This document shows, one piece after another, positions 43,296-53,837 of a stretch of 64,000 nucleotides of DNA. How positions within the stretch are numbered: position 1 is the stretch's first letter; each line of letters begins with the position of its first letter. Source of the DNA: Streptomyces griseochromogenes (GTDB taxonomy: Bacteria > Actinomycetota > Actinomycetes > Streptomycetales > Streptomycetaceae); contig NZ_CP016279.1 in NCBI RefSeq assembly GCF_001542625.1, forward strand, positions 5,518,001-5,582,000, read 5' to 3'. The notes beneath the pieces are model-generated. The model was not told the origin of the DNA, made no database searches, and worked only from the letters and a program-made list of their open reading frames with translations. Position numbers and translations under genes: made by a program.

Positions 43296-43529
43296 GCCTC
43301 CGGCGCCCTCGCCCTCAGGGCCCGTCCGGATGGGACGGGGGTGCTGAGCGACGGTAACCGGTATGGATGAGCAGTGGGCCAGTGGGGTGGGCGTGGTAGC
43401 TGGTGGGGTGCTAAGGCGTGTTGGGTAAGTGGTCGGGCTGTGGCCGTTCGTCGGCGTGGCGGTGATCGTGAGCATGCATCGCGGGAAAGTCCGGTGCATC
43501 GATGAACTGCCGGCTCCTAGAATGCGTGG

Positions 43530-44453
43530 GTGAACCTTTCGCATCTCGGCGCGCCGATCGGGCCGATGATCCGCGTCCACGGCGGGTTCGCCAACCGGAT
43601 GTACCGGCTCGACACCGACCAGGGGTCGTTCGCGGTGAAGGAGTTGAACCTCGTCGACCGCCGCTGGACCTATCGCGTCGAGGACGTGTTCAGGTTTGAG
43701 CGGGCGGCCTTCGCTGCCGGCATTCCGATGCCGGAGCCGATCTCGGCCAGCCACTACACGCTCGTTCACCGATGGGTCGAGGGCGAGAAGGTGCCCGAAG
43801 CGCCGGTGTCGGCGGCGTACGCGTTTGAGATCGGTGAGATCCTCGCGCGCATCCACGCGCTCGACGTCGCGTGGACCCATGTGTCGATCGAGGACCCGAC
43901 GTCACGGGACTGGCCCGAGCTCGCCGCGCGTGCGGCGGCGACCGGACAGCCGTGGGCCGACGAGCTCGCCTCTCACGTCGAGACATTCCTCTCGCTTGCC
44001 CACTTCGTCGACACCTGCGAACGGCCAGGCCCCGTCGTGCTGACCCACAGGGACATCCATCCGTGGAACCTGCTCGCTCGAGAGGGTCGGCCGGTGGTGC
44101 TCGACTGGGAGCTCTCGGGGATGCTCGACCTGTCCAGTGAGCTCGGCTCGACCGCGCTCAGCCTCGCGAAGGGACCTGGCTTCGACGACATCAAGCCCGC
44201 CATCTTCCGCTCGGTTCTCGACGGCTATGTCGCGGGGGGCGGAGCGCTGCCGCGGTCAGGTGCAAGCTGGTTTGTGTTCATGATCGGCGGCTGGCTGGGG
44301 CACACGAGGTGGAACATCCTCCGGTGCCTCGCCGGTGTCGAGGCGAGCACAGGCCCTGACCTCGCGCTGTCGCACGAGTCCGTGCGCAACGGAGTGCGCG
44401 GCCTCCCCGACCTGTTCGGCCGACTTCCGGAGCTCGAGGCGCTGCTCGTGTGA
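43530..44453 (+). CDS. Aminoglycoside phosphotransferase-fold kinase
   Basis: A 307-residue APH/choline-kinase-like protein starting with GTG 43530. The N-lobe strand FAVKELNL holds the ATP Lys, the catalytic loop is LTHRDIHPWNLL (Asp and Asn), and the metal site is VVLDWELSG. The overall length and the lack of a plasmid resistance-type C-terminus suggest a small-molecule kinase of unknown substrate. No partner genes are nearby. Confidence 0.88.
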   Translation: MNLSHLGAPIGPMIRVHGGFANRMYRLDTDQGSFAVKELNLVDRRWTYRVEDVFRFERAAFAAGIPMPEPISASHYTLVHRWVEGEKVPEAPVSAAYAFEIGEILARIHALDVAWTHVSIEDPTSRDWPELAARAAATGQPWADELASHVETFLSLAHFVDTCERPGPVVLTHRDIHPWNLLAREGRPVVLDWELSGMLDLSSELGSTALSLAKGPGFDDIKPAIFRSVLDGYVAGGGALPRSGASWFVFMIGGWLGHTRWNILRCLAGVEASTGPDLALSHESVRNGVRGLPDLFGRLPELEALLV

Positions 44454-44919
44454 CAGTGACCTGCGTCGGTGCTTGGTACGCGGCGTAAGGCGCGCTCCCG
44501 ATTCCGCTCGAGCCATAGTCGATGACCTGCACCGACGCGGACGCGCGGACACCCGTCTCGGACCGGCCAGGACACCGGAGGCACGAACGTAATCGCGGGC
44601 GTCGCCTGGCGTGAGGCGCTCGCAGCAGACGTCGACACGCGGCAAGCCTGCGCTCGATTGTGCGCCTGGATGCGGTTCCGCTTGTGGTGCACCGCCAGCC
44701 GGTCGGCGCACGAGATCTCCGATGGTGAGGCAGAGAGTCGCTGCGAGGGGAACGAGGAAAGGTAGCAAGGCGCATCGAGGCCGTTGCGCAATCGACAGCG
44801 GAGGACGCAGGCGGTACGTACAGTGCGAGCGTGGCATACGACTGGAGGGGCGCTCGAGCGGCGGGATCGTGAGCGCGCCGCTCGTGTGACCGTCGGGGTG
44901 GGTCTCGGATGGGCCGTGC
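44454..44919. other. No gene seen
   Basis: Between the kinase gene and the IS5 element no frame on either strand shows coding bias with a start site. No repeats stand out. Confidence 0.5.
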
Positions 44920-45859
44920 GGGCGTGTTTGAGGTGTTGATCAAGATCGTGAAACGATCTTCGAATGTCTCGTGGCGATCTGACGGATGCACAGTGGGAGC
45001 GGCTGGAGCGGTTGTTGCCGCCGATACCGAAGATGGGCCGGCCGCCGAGGGATCGACGACAGGTCTTCGAGGGATCTGGTGGCGAGCCCGGACTGGCTCG
45101 CCCTGGCGGGACGTGCCCGAGCGATACGGTCCCTGGGAGATGGCGTATGCGGTGTTCCGGCGCTGGCAGATCGACGGGACCTGGCCCAGCATCCTGAAGA
45201 AGCTGCAGGTCACGGCCGATGCCGACGGCACCACCGAGTGGGGGGTCTCGATTGACTCCACCCTCTGCCGAGCTCACCAGCACGCCGCCGGGGCCCGCAA
45301 AAAGGGGCTCACGATCCGATCCGGACGCGTCCGGACGGCTTGGCGGCCGAGCCGGACGACCACGGCCTCGGACGCTCGCGCGGCGGGCTGACCACCAAGA
45401 TTCACCTCGCCGTAGACGCCTCTTACCACGTTCTCGCCGCCGTCATCACCACCGGCCAGCGGGGTGACGCACCGGTCTTCGAGCCGGTCATGAACAAGAT
45501 CCGCGTACCCCGGGTCGGCGGTGGACCTCCGCGCACCCGTCTGGAGCATGTGCTCGCGGACCGGGCGTACTCGTCGCGCCAGATCCGCTCCTACCTGCGC
45601 AAACGCGGGATCGCGCACACCATCCCGGAGAAGCGCGATCAGGCCGGCCACCGGATCCGCCGAGGCTCGGCCGGTGGCTGCCCGCCCGGCTTCGACCGCG
45701 AGATGTACAAGCGCAGACACAAAGTCGAATGCCGGATCGGCCTGTTGAAGCAGGCCAGAAGCATCGCGACCAGGTACGACAAGCTCGCCGTCCGCTACGA
45801 GTCGACCGTCCAACTCACCCTCATACTGCAAGCCCTGTGACCACATCTCAAACACGTCC
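44920..45859 (+). mobile_element. IS5-family insertion sequence (940 bp)
   Basis: Ends are imperfect inverted repeats: GGGCGTGTTTGAGGTGTTG at 44920 and the complement of GGACGTGTTTGAGATGTGG at 45841-45859. An IS630 element begins at the TA immediately after its right end. Confidence 0.8.
44964..45840 (+). pseudogene. IS5-family transposase, frameshifted
   Basis: Segment 1 (MSRGDLTDAQWERLERLLPP to RDRRQVFEG) changes frame near 45070 to IWWRARTGSPWRDVPERYGP and SIDSTLCRAHQHAAGARKKG. The next shift falls at an A5G4 run (about 45298), a plausible programmed slippage, and leads to LGRSRGGLTTKIHLAVD, EHVLADRAYSSRQIRSYLRK, HKVECRIGLLKQARSIATRY and the stop at 45840. The first break is a one-base loss, so normal OrfA is dead. 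Confidence 0.82.
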
Positions 45860-47001
45860 TAGTGTCCTGAGTCAGTGATCCGTCGGCAGTATGCGGCGAG
45901 GGATTCAAGGACCTGGTCGGCGGTCTTCGTCCACACGTAGGGGCGGGGGTCGTCGTTCCAGGTGGCGATCCAGGTGCGTATGTCGCGCTCGACGGACTGG
46001 ACGGAGCGGTGGACGCCGCGGCGGAGTTTCTTGTTGGTCAGCTCGGCGAACCACCGCTCGACCAGGTTGAGCCAGGACGATCCGGTTGGGGTGAAGTGCA
46101 GGTGGAAGCGGGGGTGTGCCAGCAGCCAACGCCTGATCGTCTCGGTCTTGTGGGTCGCGTAGTTGTCGCAGATGAGGTGGACGTCCAGGCCGATGGGGAG
46201 CTCGCGGTCGAGCTTGGACAGGAATTTCCTGAACTCCGCAGCGCGATGCCGGCGGTGGAGCGAACCGATCACTTTGCCCGTTGCCGCGTCGAGTGCGGCG
46301 AAGAGGGTGGTGGTGCCGGCCCGCAGGTAGCCGTGGCTGACCCGCTCGGGCACCCCAGGCATCATCGGCAGGACGGGCTGGGACCGGTCCAGGGCCTGGA
46401 TCTGCGACTTCTCGTCCACGCACAGAACCAGGGCCCGCTCCGGCGGATCGAGGTAGAGCCCGACCACGTCATGGACCTTGTCGATGAAGAACGGGTCGGT
46501 GGACCGCTTGAACGCCTCCGCCCGGTGGGGCTGAAGGCCGAAGGCCCGCCAGATCCGCGAGACCGTCGACTGTGACAGACCCGGCTTCGCCGCCATCGAC
46601 CGCGTGTACCAGTGCGTGGCGTTCTTCGGCTTCGACTCCAGCGTGGCTTTGAGGACTGCGTCGACCTGTTCGTCGCTGACCGTGCGGGCCCGCCCGGGCC
46701 TGGGCGCGTCGCCCAGACCGTCGAGCCGGTGCCGCAGAAACCGGGACCGCCACTTGGAGACCGTCTCCGTCGTGATCCCCAGTTCCCGCGCGACCGCGCT
46801 GGCAGAACGCGGCAGCCCATCAAGACCGATCTCCGCGCAGGCCAGCACGATCCGCGATCTCGGAGCCTGGCCCTGTGGCGTCGACGTCGCCCGCACCCAC
46901 CCCTGCAGCACGTGCCGCTCGTGATCCGACAACGCCAGCACGGCCAGCTTCGGCCCCGGACGCCCATGCCAAATCAACGACGGATCACTGACTCGGGACA
47001 C
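45859..47001 (-). CDS. IS630-family transposase (intact)
   Basis: A transposase of about 380 residues. HTH segments are SASAVARELGITTETVSKWR and an adjoining winged part. The DDE_3 core has ALVLCVDEKSQIQALDRSQP (first Asp), HLICDNYATHKTETIRRWL (second Asp) and SSWLNLVERWFAELTNKKLR (Glu). The most upstream start consistent with the element is GTG 47001, which is also the first codon of the terminal repeat. The stop TAG uses the TA target plus the first base beyond it. Nothing is broken, so the element may be active. Confidence 0.88.
   Translation of the reverse strand: MSRVSDPSLIWHGRPGPKLAVLALSDHERHVLQGWVRATSTPQGQAPRSRIVLACAEIGLDGLPRSASAVARELGITTETVSKWRSRFLRHRLDGLGDAPRPGRARTVSDEQVDAVLKATLESKPKNATHWYTRSMAAKPGLSQSTVSRIWRAFGLQPHRAEAFKRSTDPFFIDKVHDVVGLYLDPPERALVLCVDEKSQIQALDRSQPVLPMMPGVPERVSHGYLRAGTTTLFAALDAATGKVIGSLHRRHRAAEFRKFLSKLDRELPIGLDVHLICDNYATHKTETIRRWLLAHPRFHLHFTPTGSSWLNLVERWFAELTNKKLRRGVHRSVQSVERDIRTWIATWNDDPRPYVWTKTADQVLESLAAYCRRITDSGH
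45862..47001 (-). mobile_element. IS630-family insertion sequence (1140 bp)
   Basis: The ends are 23-base inverted repeats with one mismatch (GTGTCCTGAGTCAGTGATCC... at 45862 and its counterpart from 47001), each flanked by TA (45860-45861 and 47002-47003). It is inserted directly beside the IS5 end at 45859. Confidence 0.88.
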
Positions 47002-47003
47002 TA

Positions 47004-47451
47004 AAGCCTGTCCGACGGATCGGGTAACGGGCTCTTCAGGCAATCGTTCGGTTCGCTGTGGGGCGGGGCGATCTATCTGACGATGAGTGGGCTCGACTGG
47101 ATCCGCACCAGCCGAAAAGCCCGGGGCGAAAAACGGAAGCCCCTTTTCCCGTTGACCCTGCAGCCTGCACTGACGCACCCGGAACCCCACGCGCCGCAAG
47201 GGAGCAGAGCATGAGCCGAGCCACCGACACACATCGCGCCGTCGATTACTGGACGGACAAGGGCACTCACGTGATCTTTCCCGTCGCAAGGAACGACGAA
47301 GTCGATCGCATGAGCGACCAGCAGCTGATCTCGAAGTACGTGACCCCGAGGACGGCGCGTTCGTGCGCATCGCTCCCTAGGTCACCCCCGCTCCGGCCCC
47401 TGCCGGAGCTGCGGGCAGCTGATCCCAGTGCCCCCCGTCTGCGGTGGACTC
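47004..47451. other. Debris: IS5 N-terminal fragment and short open frames
   Basis: At 47058-47100 the plus strand encodes MGRGDLSDDEWARL, the start of another IS5-type transposase, and then loses similarity. A short frame from ATG 47212 follows AAGGGAGC and reads MSRATDTHRAVDYWTDKGTH, but it does not end before the lacI-type gene and is doubtful. Another frame ends EDGAFVRIAP-stop at about 47386, perhaps the tail of a lost gene. Confidence 0.45.
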
Positions 47452-48513
47452 TCAGGCGCGCTCGTCCTCGGAGTCGCCCTCGCGCCGGGGAACGGGCGGC
47501 GGGGCCGTTGTGCCCCGTGGGATCAAGTGCGTGGGCAGGACGATGTGGCGCGTGTGGCCCGTGTCGGAGTCCTGGATGAGCTGCAGCGCCAGTTCGCCTG
47601 CCAGGCGGCCCATGTCCGAGGGCGACTGGGCGACCGTGGACAGATCCGTCCACTCGGCCACCTGATGATCGTCGAAACCGATGACGGAGATCCGCTCGGG
47701 CACCTGGATCCGCGCCTTGCGCAGGGAGTGGATGATCGCGATGGCCAGCTCGTCCATCTCGGCGAAGATCGCGGTGGGCGGCTCCCGCAGGCTCAGCAGT
47801 TTCCCGACCCCTTGCGTGATGCCCCGCCTGTCCTCCAACGACATGGTGACCACCAGGTCGTCGTCGATCGGGATGCCCGCCTCGGTGAGCGCCTGCCGGT
47901 AGCCGAGCAGACGCTCGCGCGAGCTGAAGCAGAAGCCGCTGGCGCCCACGGTCGGCGCGAAGGCGATCCGGCGGTGCCCGAGGTTGAGCAGGTGCCGGGT
48001 GGCCTTGCAGGCTCCGTCCACGTCGTCGACGTACACGCTCGGACGGCCCTCCGCGTGCTGGCTGACATAGATGACCGGCATCCCGAGGTCGTCCAGCCGT
48101 ACGGTCTCCTCGTCGGTGAGGTCGAATCCGAACACCGCCAGTGCGTCGGCGTTCCGCCGGGCCGGGAGGTGCTCGAAGAACGCGGTGCGCTCGCTCATGT
48201 CGGATATCACGTAGACGGTCAGCTCCATGCCGGCTGCGCGCAGCAGCGGGCCCAGGCTGGACAGTGCCGATCCCATGAACCACGAGTTGAGCGTGGGCAC
48301 GAGCACCGCCACGACCCCGGTCTTGCCCGTGACCAGGCTCGCGGCCTGCCGCGAGACCGCGAAGTTCAGCTCGCGGGCGGCTTTCTCGACCCGGGCGCGG
48401 ACCTCCGGTGAGACGGTCGGCAGGCCGCGCAGGGTGCGCGAGACGGTGGACGGGGACACCCCTGCCCGTTCGGCGACGTCGGCCATCGTGGGAAGCCGTT
48501 GAGCGGATGACAT
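47452..48513 (-). CDS. LacI-family transcriptional regulator of the alpha-glucoside locus
   Basis: A 353-residue regulator. The HTH is at about 9-28 (TMADVAERAGVSPSTVSRTL), with the hinge helix just after, and the core ends ISVIGFDDHQVAEWTDLSTV, the standard LacI effector domain. It is divergent from the importer/GH13 operon. Two palindromes of the LacI type lie in the shared control region, one of them 43 bases upstream of this gene, so it probably represses both itself and the operon until a glucoside binds. Confidence 0.92.
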   Translation of the reverse strand: MSSAQRLPTMADVAERAGVSPSTVSRTLRGLPTVSPEVRARVEKAARELNFAVSRQAASLVTGKTGVVAVLVPTLNSWFMGSALSSLGPLLRAAGMELTVYVISDMSERTAFFEHLPARRNADALAVFGFDLTDEETVRLDDLGMPVIYVSQHAEGRPSVYVDDVDGACKATRHLLNLGHRRIAFAPTVGASGFCFSSRERLLGYRQALTEAGIPIDDDLVVTMSLEDRRGITQGVGKLLSLREPPTAIFAEMDELAIAIIHSLRKARIQVPERISVIGFDDHQVAEWTDLSTVAQSPSDMGRLAGELALQLIQDSDTGHTRHIVLPTHLIPRGTTAPPPVPRREGDSEDERA

Positions 48514-48555
48514 GAGCGGAAGTTAGCACAGGTCCGCTCTTCTGCATGCCTTCGC

Positions 48556-48571
48556 GTGACAGCGCTGTCAC
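48556..48571. promoter_or_regulatory. LacI-type operator, perfect palindrome
   Basis: GTGACAGCGCTGTCAC is a perfect 16-base palindrome centred on CG. It lies 43 bases before the lacI-type start and would autoregulate it. Confidence 0.7.
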
Positions 48572-48661
48572 GATCTTACGGTCGGGCGTTATTGCACCAT
48601 TTGCCCGCAAATAAAATGCGCATCACATCTAAACTCGGCGGTGCTACCGGCAAGTTACGCA

Positions 48662-48690
48662 TTGACTTCCCCTAGGTGCACTCCTAGCGT
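48662..48690 (+). promoter_or_regulatory. Probable promoter of the importer/GH13 operon
   Basis: TTGACT and TAGCGT are spaced by 17 bases. The predicted start near 48697 gives a leader of about 130 bases that contains the second operator. Confidence 0.5.
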
Positions 48691-48778
48691 GCAAGCGTTG
48701 TCTCGACGGAGTCGCACCCCTCTCCCGGGTAGTTGCCTACCGGCTCCATGACCTGCACATTTCATGCGCGAAAACGCC

Positions 48779-48794
48779 GTGACAGCACTGTCAG
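48779..48794. promoter_or_regulatory. LacI-type operator, second copy
   Basis: GTGACAGCACTGTCAG matches the first palindrome at 14 of 16 positions. It lies 37 bases before the solute-binding protein start, where a repressor would block elongation or a closer promoter. Confidence 0.65.
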
Positions 48795-48830
48795 CCACGC
48801 TTCGGTTCCGCACGACCCAGGAGAAGGACA

Positions 48831-50129
48831 GTGAAGATCAGGACCACCAGAGCCCTCCAGTGTTCGACAGCACTCGCGGCCGCCGGACTCCTCGTCACCG
48901 CCTGCGGGTCGTCCGGGGACGGCGGAGCCGGGGCGTCGGCCGGAAGCACGTCGTTCCAGGGCCGTGGCCCCATCACGTACGTGGCGGGCAAGGACACGTC
49001 CGGCGTCGTCCCGAAGGTCATCGACCGGTGGAACAGGCTGCATCCGAAGGAGAAGGTCACCTTCATCCAGCTGCCGACGGATGCGGACTCGCAGCGCCAG
49101 CAGATGATCCAGAACGCGGAGACGAAGTCCGACGCCTACACGGTGCTCTCCCTCGACGTCGTGTGGACGTCGGAGTTCGCCGCCCACCAGTGGATCGACC
49201 GCCTGCCCGAGAAGCAGTTCCCGCTGCGGACCATGCTGAAGCCGGTGGTGGAGACGGCGAAGTACCGCGGCAACCTGTACGCGGCTCCGGCCAGTTCGGA
49301 CGGCGGACTGCTGTACTACCGCACCGACCTGTTGAAGAAGGCCGGCGTGACCAGGCCCCCGGCCACCTGGTCGGAGATGACCGCCGACTGCGCCAAGGTG
49401 AAGAAGCTGCCCGAGGCCAAGGGCATGTCCTGCTACGCCGGACAGTTCCAGAAGTACGAAGGCCTGACGGTGAACTTCGCCGAGGCCGTGAACTCGGCGG
49501 GCGGTGTCGTCACCGACGCGAACGGCAGGCCGCACGTCGACACCCCCGAGGCGAAGAAGGGCCTGGACTTCCTCGCCGGCTCCGTCAAGGACGGGACGAT
49601 CCCCAAGGAAGCCGTCACCTACCAGGAGGAGGACGGCCGTCAGGCGTTCCAGTCCGGGAAGCTGATCTTCCTCCGCAACTGGCCGTACGTGTACGCCCTG
49701 GCCGAGAAATCCAAGGCGGCGGGCAAGTTCGCGGTCGCCCCTCTCCCCGGCCTGAACGGACCCGGCTCCTCCAGCCTGGGCGGCCACAACCTGGCCCTGT
49801 CGTCCTTCGCCAAGAACAAGGCCACGGCACTGGACTTCATGAAGTTCTTCAGCAGCGAGGACAGCGCGGGCACGTTCCTCAGGGACGCCTCCCTCGCTCC
49901 GCCGTACACGGACCTGTACGACAACGCCTCGCTGGTCAAGCAGTATCCGTATCTGCCCGTCCTCAAGCAGTCCATCCTGCGGGCCGTGCCGCGCCCGCGG
50001 GTGGTGCAGTACGGCGACGTGACATCGGCGATCCAGCAGGAGACCTACGCCGCGCTGACCGGCAGCAAGAGCAGCACGCAGGCGCTCAAGGACCTGCAGA
50101 ACGACCTGCAGCACGCAACGGCGCAGTGA
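48831..50129 (+). CDS. ABC sugar importer, solute-binding lipoprotein
   Basis: A 432-residue CUT1-type binding lipoprotein with a signal peptide and lipobox LLVTAC, so C25 is the lipidated cysteine. Typical features include TYVAGKDTSGVVPKVIDRWN at the first lobe and LVGxPASSDGGLLYYRTDLL-like sequence at the ligand cleft. AGGA lies before ATG 48831. With the two permeases and the GH13 enzyme, an alpha-glucoside ligand (maltose, trehalose, isomaltose or sucrose type) is likely. Confidence 0.92.
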   Translation: MKIRTTRALQCSTALAAAGLLVTACGSSGDGGAGASAGSTSFQGRGPITYVAGKDTSGVVPKVIDRWNRLHPKEKVTFIQLPTDADSQRQQMIQNAETKSDAYTVLSLDVVWTSEFAAHQWIDRLPEKQFPLRTMLKPVVETAKYRGNLYAAPASSDGGLLYYRTDLLKKAGVTRPPATWSEMTADCAKVKKLPEAKGMSCYAGQFQKYEGLTVNFAEAVNSAGGVVTDANGRPHVDTPEAKKGLDFLAGSVKDGTIPKEAVTYQEEDGRQAFQSGKLIFLRNWPYVYALAEKSKAAGKFAVAPLPGLNGPGSSSLGGHNLALSSFAKNKATALDFMKFFSSEDSAGTFLRDASLAPPYTDLYDNASLVKQYPYLPVLKQSILRAVPRPRVVQYGDVTSAIQQETYAALTGSKSSTQALKDLQNDLQHATAQ

Positions 50130-50140
50130 GGAGCCGGGCC

Positions 50141-51208
50141 ATGGCCGACATCAAGATCCCGCCCGGAACCGCAGCGGACGCACCCGGGCCGACCGCCCTT
50201 CGACCAGGGCGGCATTCCCCGCCGGTGGGCCTCCGGCGACAGCGGGCCAGGGCGACCGCGGGCTCGGGGCGGATGGCGGCACTGCTCGTGTCGCCGACGC
50301 TCCTGGTCCTCTCGATCGTCGTGCTCTATCCGACGGTCATGGCGTTGAAGGAGTCGCTGTACGGGACCAAGGGACTCGATCCGAAGACCGGCTTCATCCG
50401 CACCACCGAGCCCTTCGTGGGGCTGAGGAACTACGGCGACATCTTCGGCACGGGCGGGGACCGGTTCTGGAACGCCTTCTGGAACACCACCTTCTTCACC
50501 GTCGTCACGGTGGGCCTGGAGACGCTGATCGGCGTGGCGATGGCCCTGATCATGCACAAGGCGTTCCGGGGCCGGGCCCTGGTGCGGGCCGGCATCCTCG
50601 TACCCTGGGCCGTCCCCACGGCCATCTCCGCCCTGCTGTGGCGATGGATCTTCAACAGCAACGGCATCGCCAACGCCCTCGTCGGACACCAGATCCTGTG
50701 GACCACCGAGGGCTTCCACGCCAAGGTCGCCGTGATCATCGCCGAGGTGTGGAAGACCGCCCCCTTCATCGGACTGCTGGTCCTGGCCGGACTGCAGGTG
50801 ATCCCGAAGGAGGTCTACGAGGCGGCGCGGATCGACGGGGCGAGTGCCCTGGGGCAGTTCTGGCACATCACCCTGCCCCTGGTGAAACCCGCACTGCTGG
50901 TGGCGGTCCTGTTCCGGTGCCTGGACGCGCTGCGGATGTTCGACCTGCCGTACATCCTCGTCGGCGCACAGAAGAACTCGGTGGAAACCCTGTCCATGCT
51001 CGCGCAGAACGAGGCCTCCAACGTCCGCTTCGGACCGGCCTCCGCCTACGCGGTGCTCCTCTTCCTCTACGTCCTCCTCATCGCGCTCGCCTTCGTCCGC
51101 GTGCTCGGCACGGACCTCGCCGGCGACGGCGGTGCCGCAGGCAAAGGCGCCGGCAGGAACAGACGAGTACGTGTCCCGGCGCTGCGCCGTGCGGAGGTGA
51201 CGGCATGA
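50141..51208 (+). CDS. ABC sugar importer permease (MalF type)
   Basis: A 355-residue permease with six predicted helices, first at about 46-68, and the EAA loop EVYEAARIDGASALGQFWHI. The N-terminal 45 residues are Pro/Arg-rich and cytoplasmic. GAGGAG precedes ATG 50141. The C-terminal tail is long and basic (GAGRNRRVRVPALRRAEV). It pairs with the next gene; no ATPase gene is present. Confidence 0.9.
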   Translation: MADIKIPPGTAADAPGPTALRPGRHSPPVGLRRQRARATAGSGRMAALLVSPTLLVLSIVVLYPTVMALKESLYGTKGLDPKTGFIRTTEPFVGLRNYGDIFGTGGDRFWNAFWNTTFFTVVTVGLETLIGVAMALIMHKAFRGRALVRAGILVPWAVPTAISALLWRWIFNSNGIANALVGHQILWTTEGFHAKVAVIIAEVWKTAPFIGLLVLAGLQVIPKEVYEAARIDGASALGQFWHITLPLVKPALLVAVLFRCLDALRMFDLPYILVGAQKNSVETLSMLAQNEASNVRFGPASAYAVLLFLYVLLIALAFVRVLGTDLAGDGGAAGKGAGRNRRVRVPALRRAEVTA

Positions 51209-52038
51209 CCCTCACGGCGAAATGGCGGGGGCGGCTGCTGTACGCCGGCGTCGCCGCGGTGGTGGCCTACTGCCTGGCCCCGTTCTACTGGATGGTGGTC
51301 TCCAGCCTGCGGCGCACCTCGGACATCTTCGACACCTCGCTGCTTCCCTCCCCGGTGTCGTTCGAGAACTACCGGGCGGTGTTCAGCCCGTCCCAGGGGT
51401 TCACACATGCGCTCCTCAACAGTCTGATCGTCGCCGGCATCACCACCGCACTGGCGCTGCTGCTGGCCACCTTCACCGCCTACGCGATGGCCCGGCTGGA
51501 GTTCCGGTTCAAGCGGCTGATCCTCACGTTGATCATCGCCACCTCGATGTTCCCGGTGGTGTCGATCGTGGTCCCACTGCTGAAGCTGTTCACGGACATC
51601 GGCTGGATCAACACCTACCAGGCCATGATCGTGCCGAGCATGTCGTTCGCACTGCCGCTGGCGGTGTGGAACCTGACCACCTTCTTCCGGCAGATGCCCG
51701 ACGAGCTGGAGCACGCCGCCATGATCGACGGCTGCACCCGCGGCCAGGCCTTCCGTAAGATCATCGTTCCGCTGGCCGCCCCGGGCATCTTCACCACGGC
51801 GATCATCACCTTCATCGCCGCCTGGAACGAGTTCCTCATCGCCCTGTCGATGACCAACAAGCCGGCCATGCAGACAGCCCCCGTCTCCATCTCCAAGTTC
51901 TCCGGCGCGACCCAGTTCGAGACCCCGTTCGGCAGCCAGATGGCGGCAGGAGTCCTGGTCACCGTCCCCCTGGTGGTCATGGTGCTGCTCTTCCAGCGCC
52001 GGATCGTCGCCGGACTCACCGCAGGCGCAGCCAAGTAG
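51205..52038 (+). CDS. ABC sugar importer permease (MalG type)
   Basis: A 277-residue permease with six helices and the EAA loop ELEHAAMIDGCTRGQAFRKI. ATG 51205 overlaps the previous stop by four bases (ATGA). The typical AAWNEFLIALSM segment is present. It forms the channel with the preceding permease. Confidence 0.92.
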   Translation: MTLTAKWRGRLLYAGVAAVVAYCLAPFYWMVVSSLRRTSDIFDTSLLPSPVSFENYRAVFSPSQGFTHALLNSLIVAGITTALALLLATFTAYAMARLEFRFKRLILTLIIATSMFPVVSIVVPLLKLFTDIGWINTYQAMIVPSMSFALPLAVWNLTTFFRQMPDELEHAAMIDGCTRGQAFRKIIVPLAAPGIFTTAIITFIAAWNEFLIALSMTNKPAMQTAPVSISKFSGATQFETPFGSQMAAGVLVTVPLVVMVLLFQRRIVAGLTAGAAK

Positions 52039-52079
52039 ACAATCCGCCGTCCCAACACCCGAAGGGCCCACTCCACGCC

Positions 52080-53753
<1,674 letters not shown>

Positions 53754-53779
53754 ACGGCCCGGTGCGATCGTCCGCACCG

Positions 53780-53813
53780 GCGCACCTCCGGTGTCGGGAA
53801 GCCGGAGGTGCGC
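53780..53813. terminator. Bidirectional terminator between convergent genes
   Basis: GCGCACCTCCGG and CCGGAGGTGCGC form a perfect 12-base stem with a ten-base loop between the GH13 gene and the convergent ABC-ROK gene. Confidence 0.75.
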
Positions 53814-53837
53814 AGTCACCCGACCGTTGACGGGACG

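Noticed and set aside
43302..43529. Open minus-strand frame before the kinase gene
   Set aside because: Thr/Pro-rich translation without start site or family likeness; considered non-coding.
44225..45283. Long minus-strand frames across the kinase end and IS5 start
   Set aside because: They span the ends of two unrelated plus-strand genes and show shadow composition.
47058..47579. A 173-codon plus-strand frame
   Set aside because: It begins as an IS5 transposase fragment, changes to unrelated sequence and ends inside the lacI-type gene; not one protein.
48764..50140. An 814-codon frame that appears to extend the MalF-type permease upstream
   Set aside because: The first 459 codons are a shadow of the solute-binding protein gene; ATG 50141 has a ribosome binding site.
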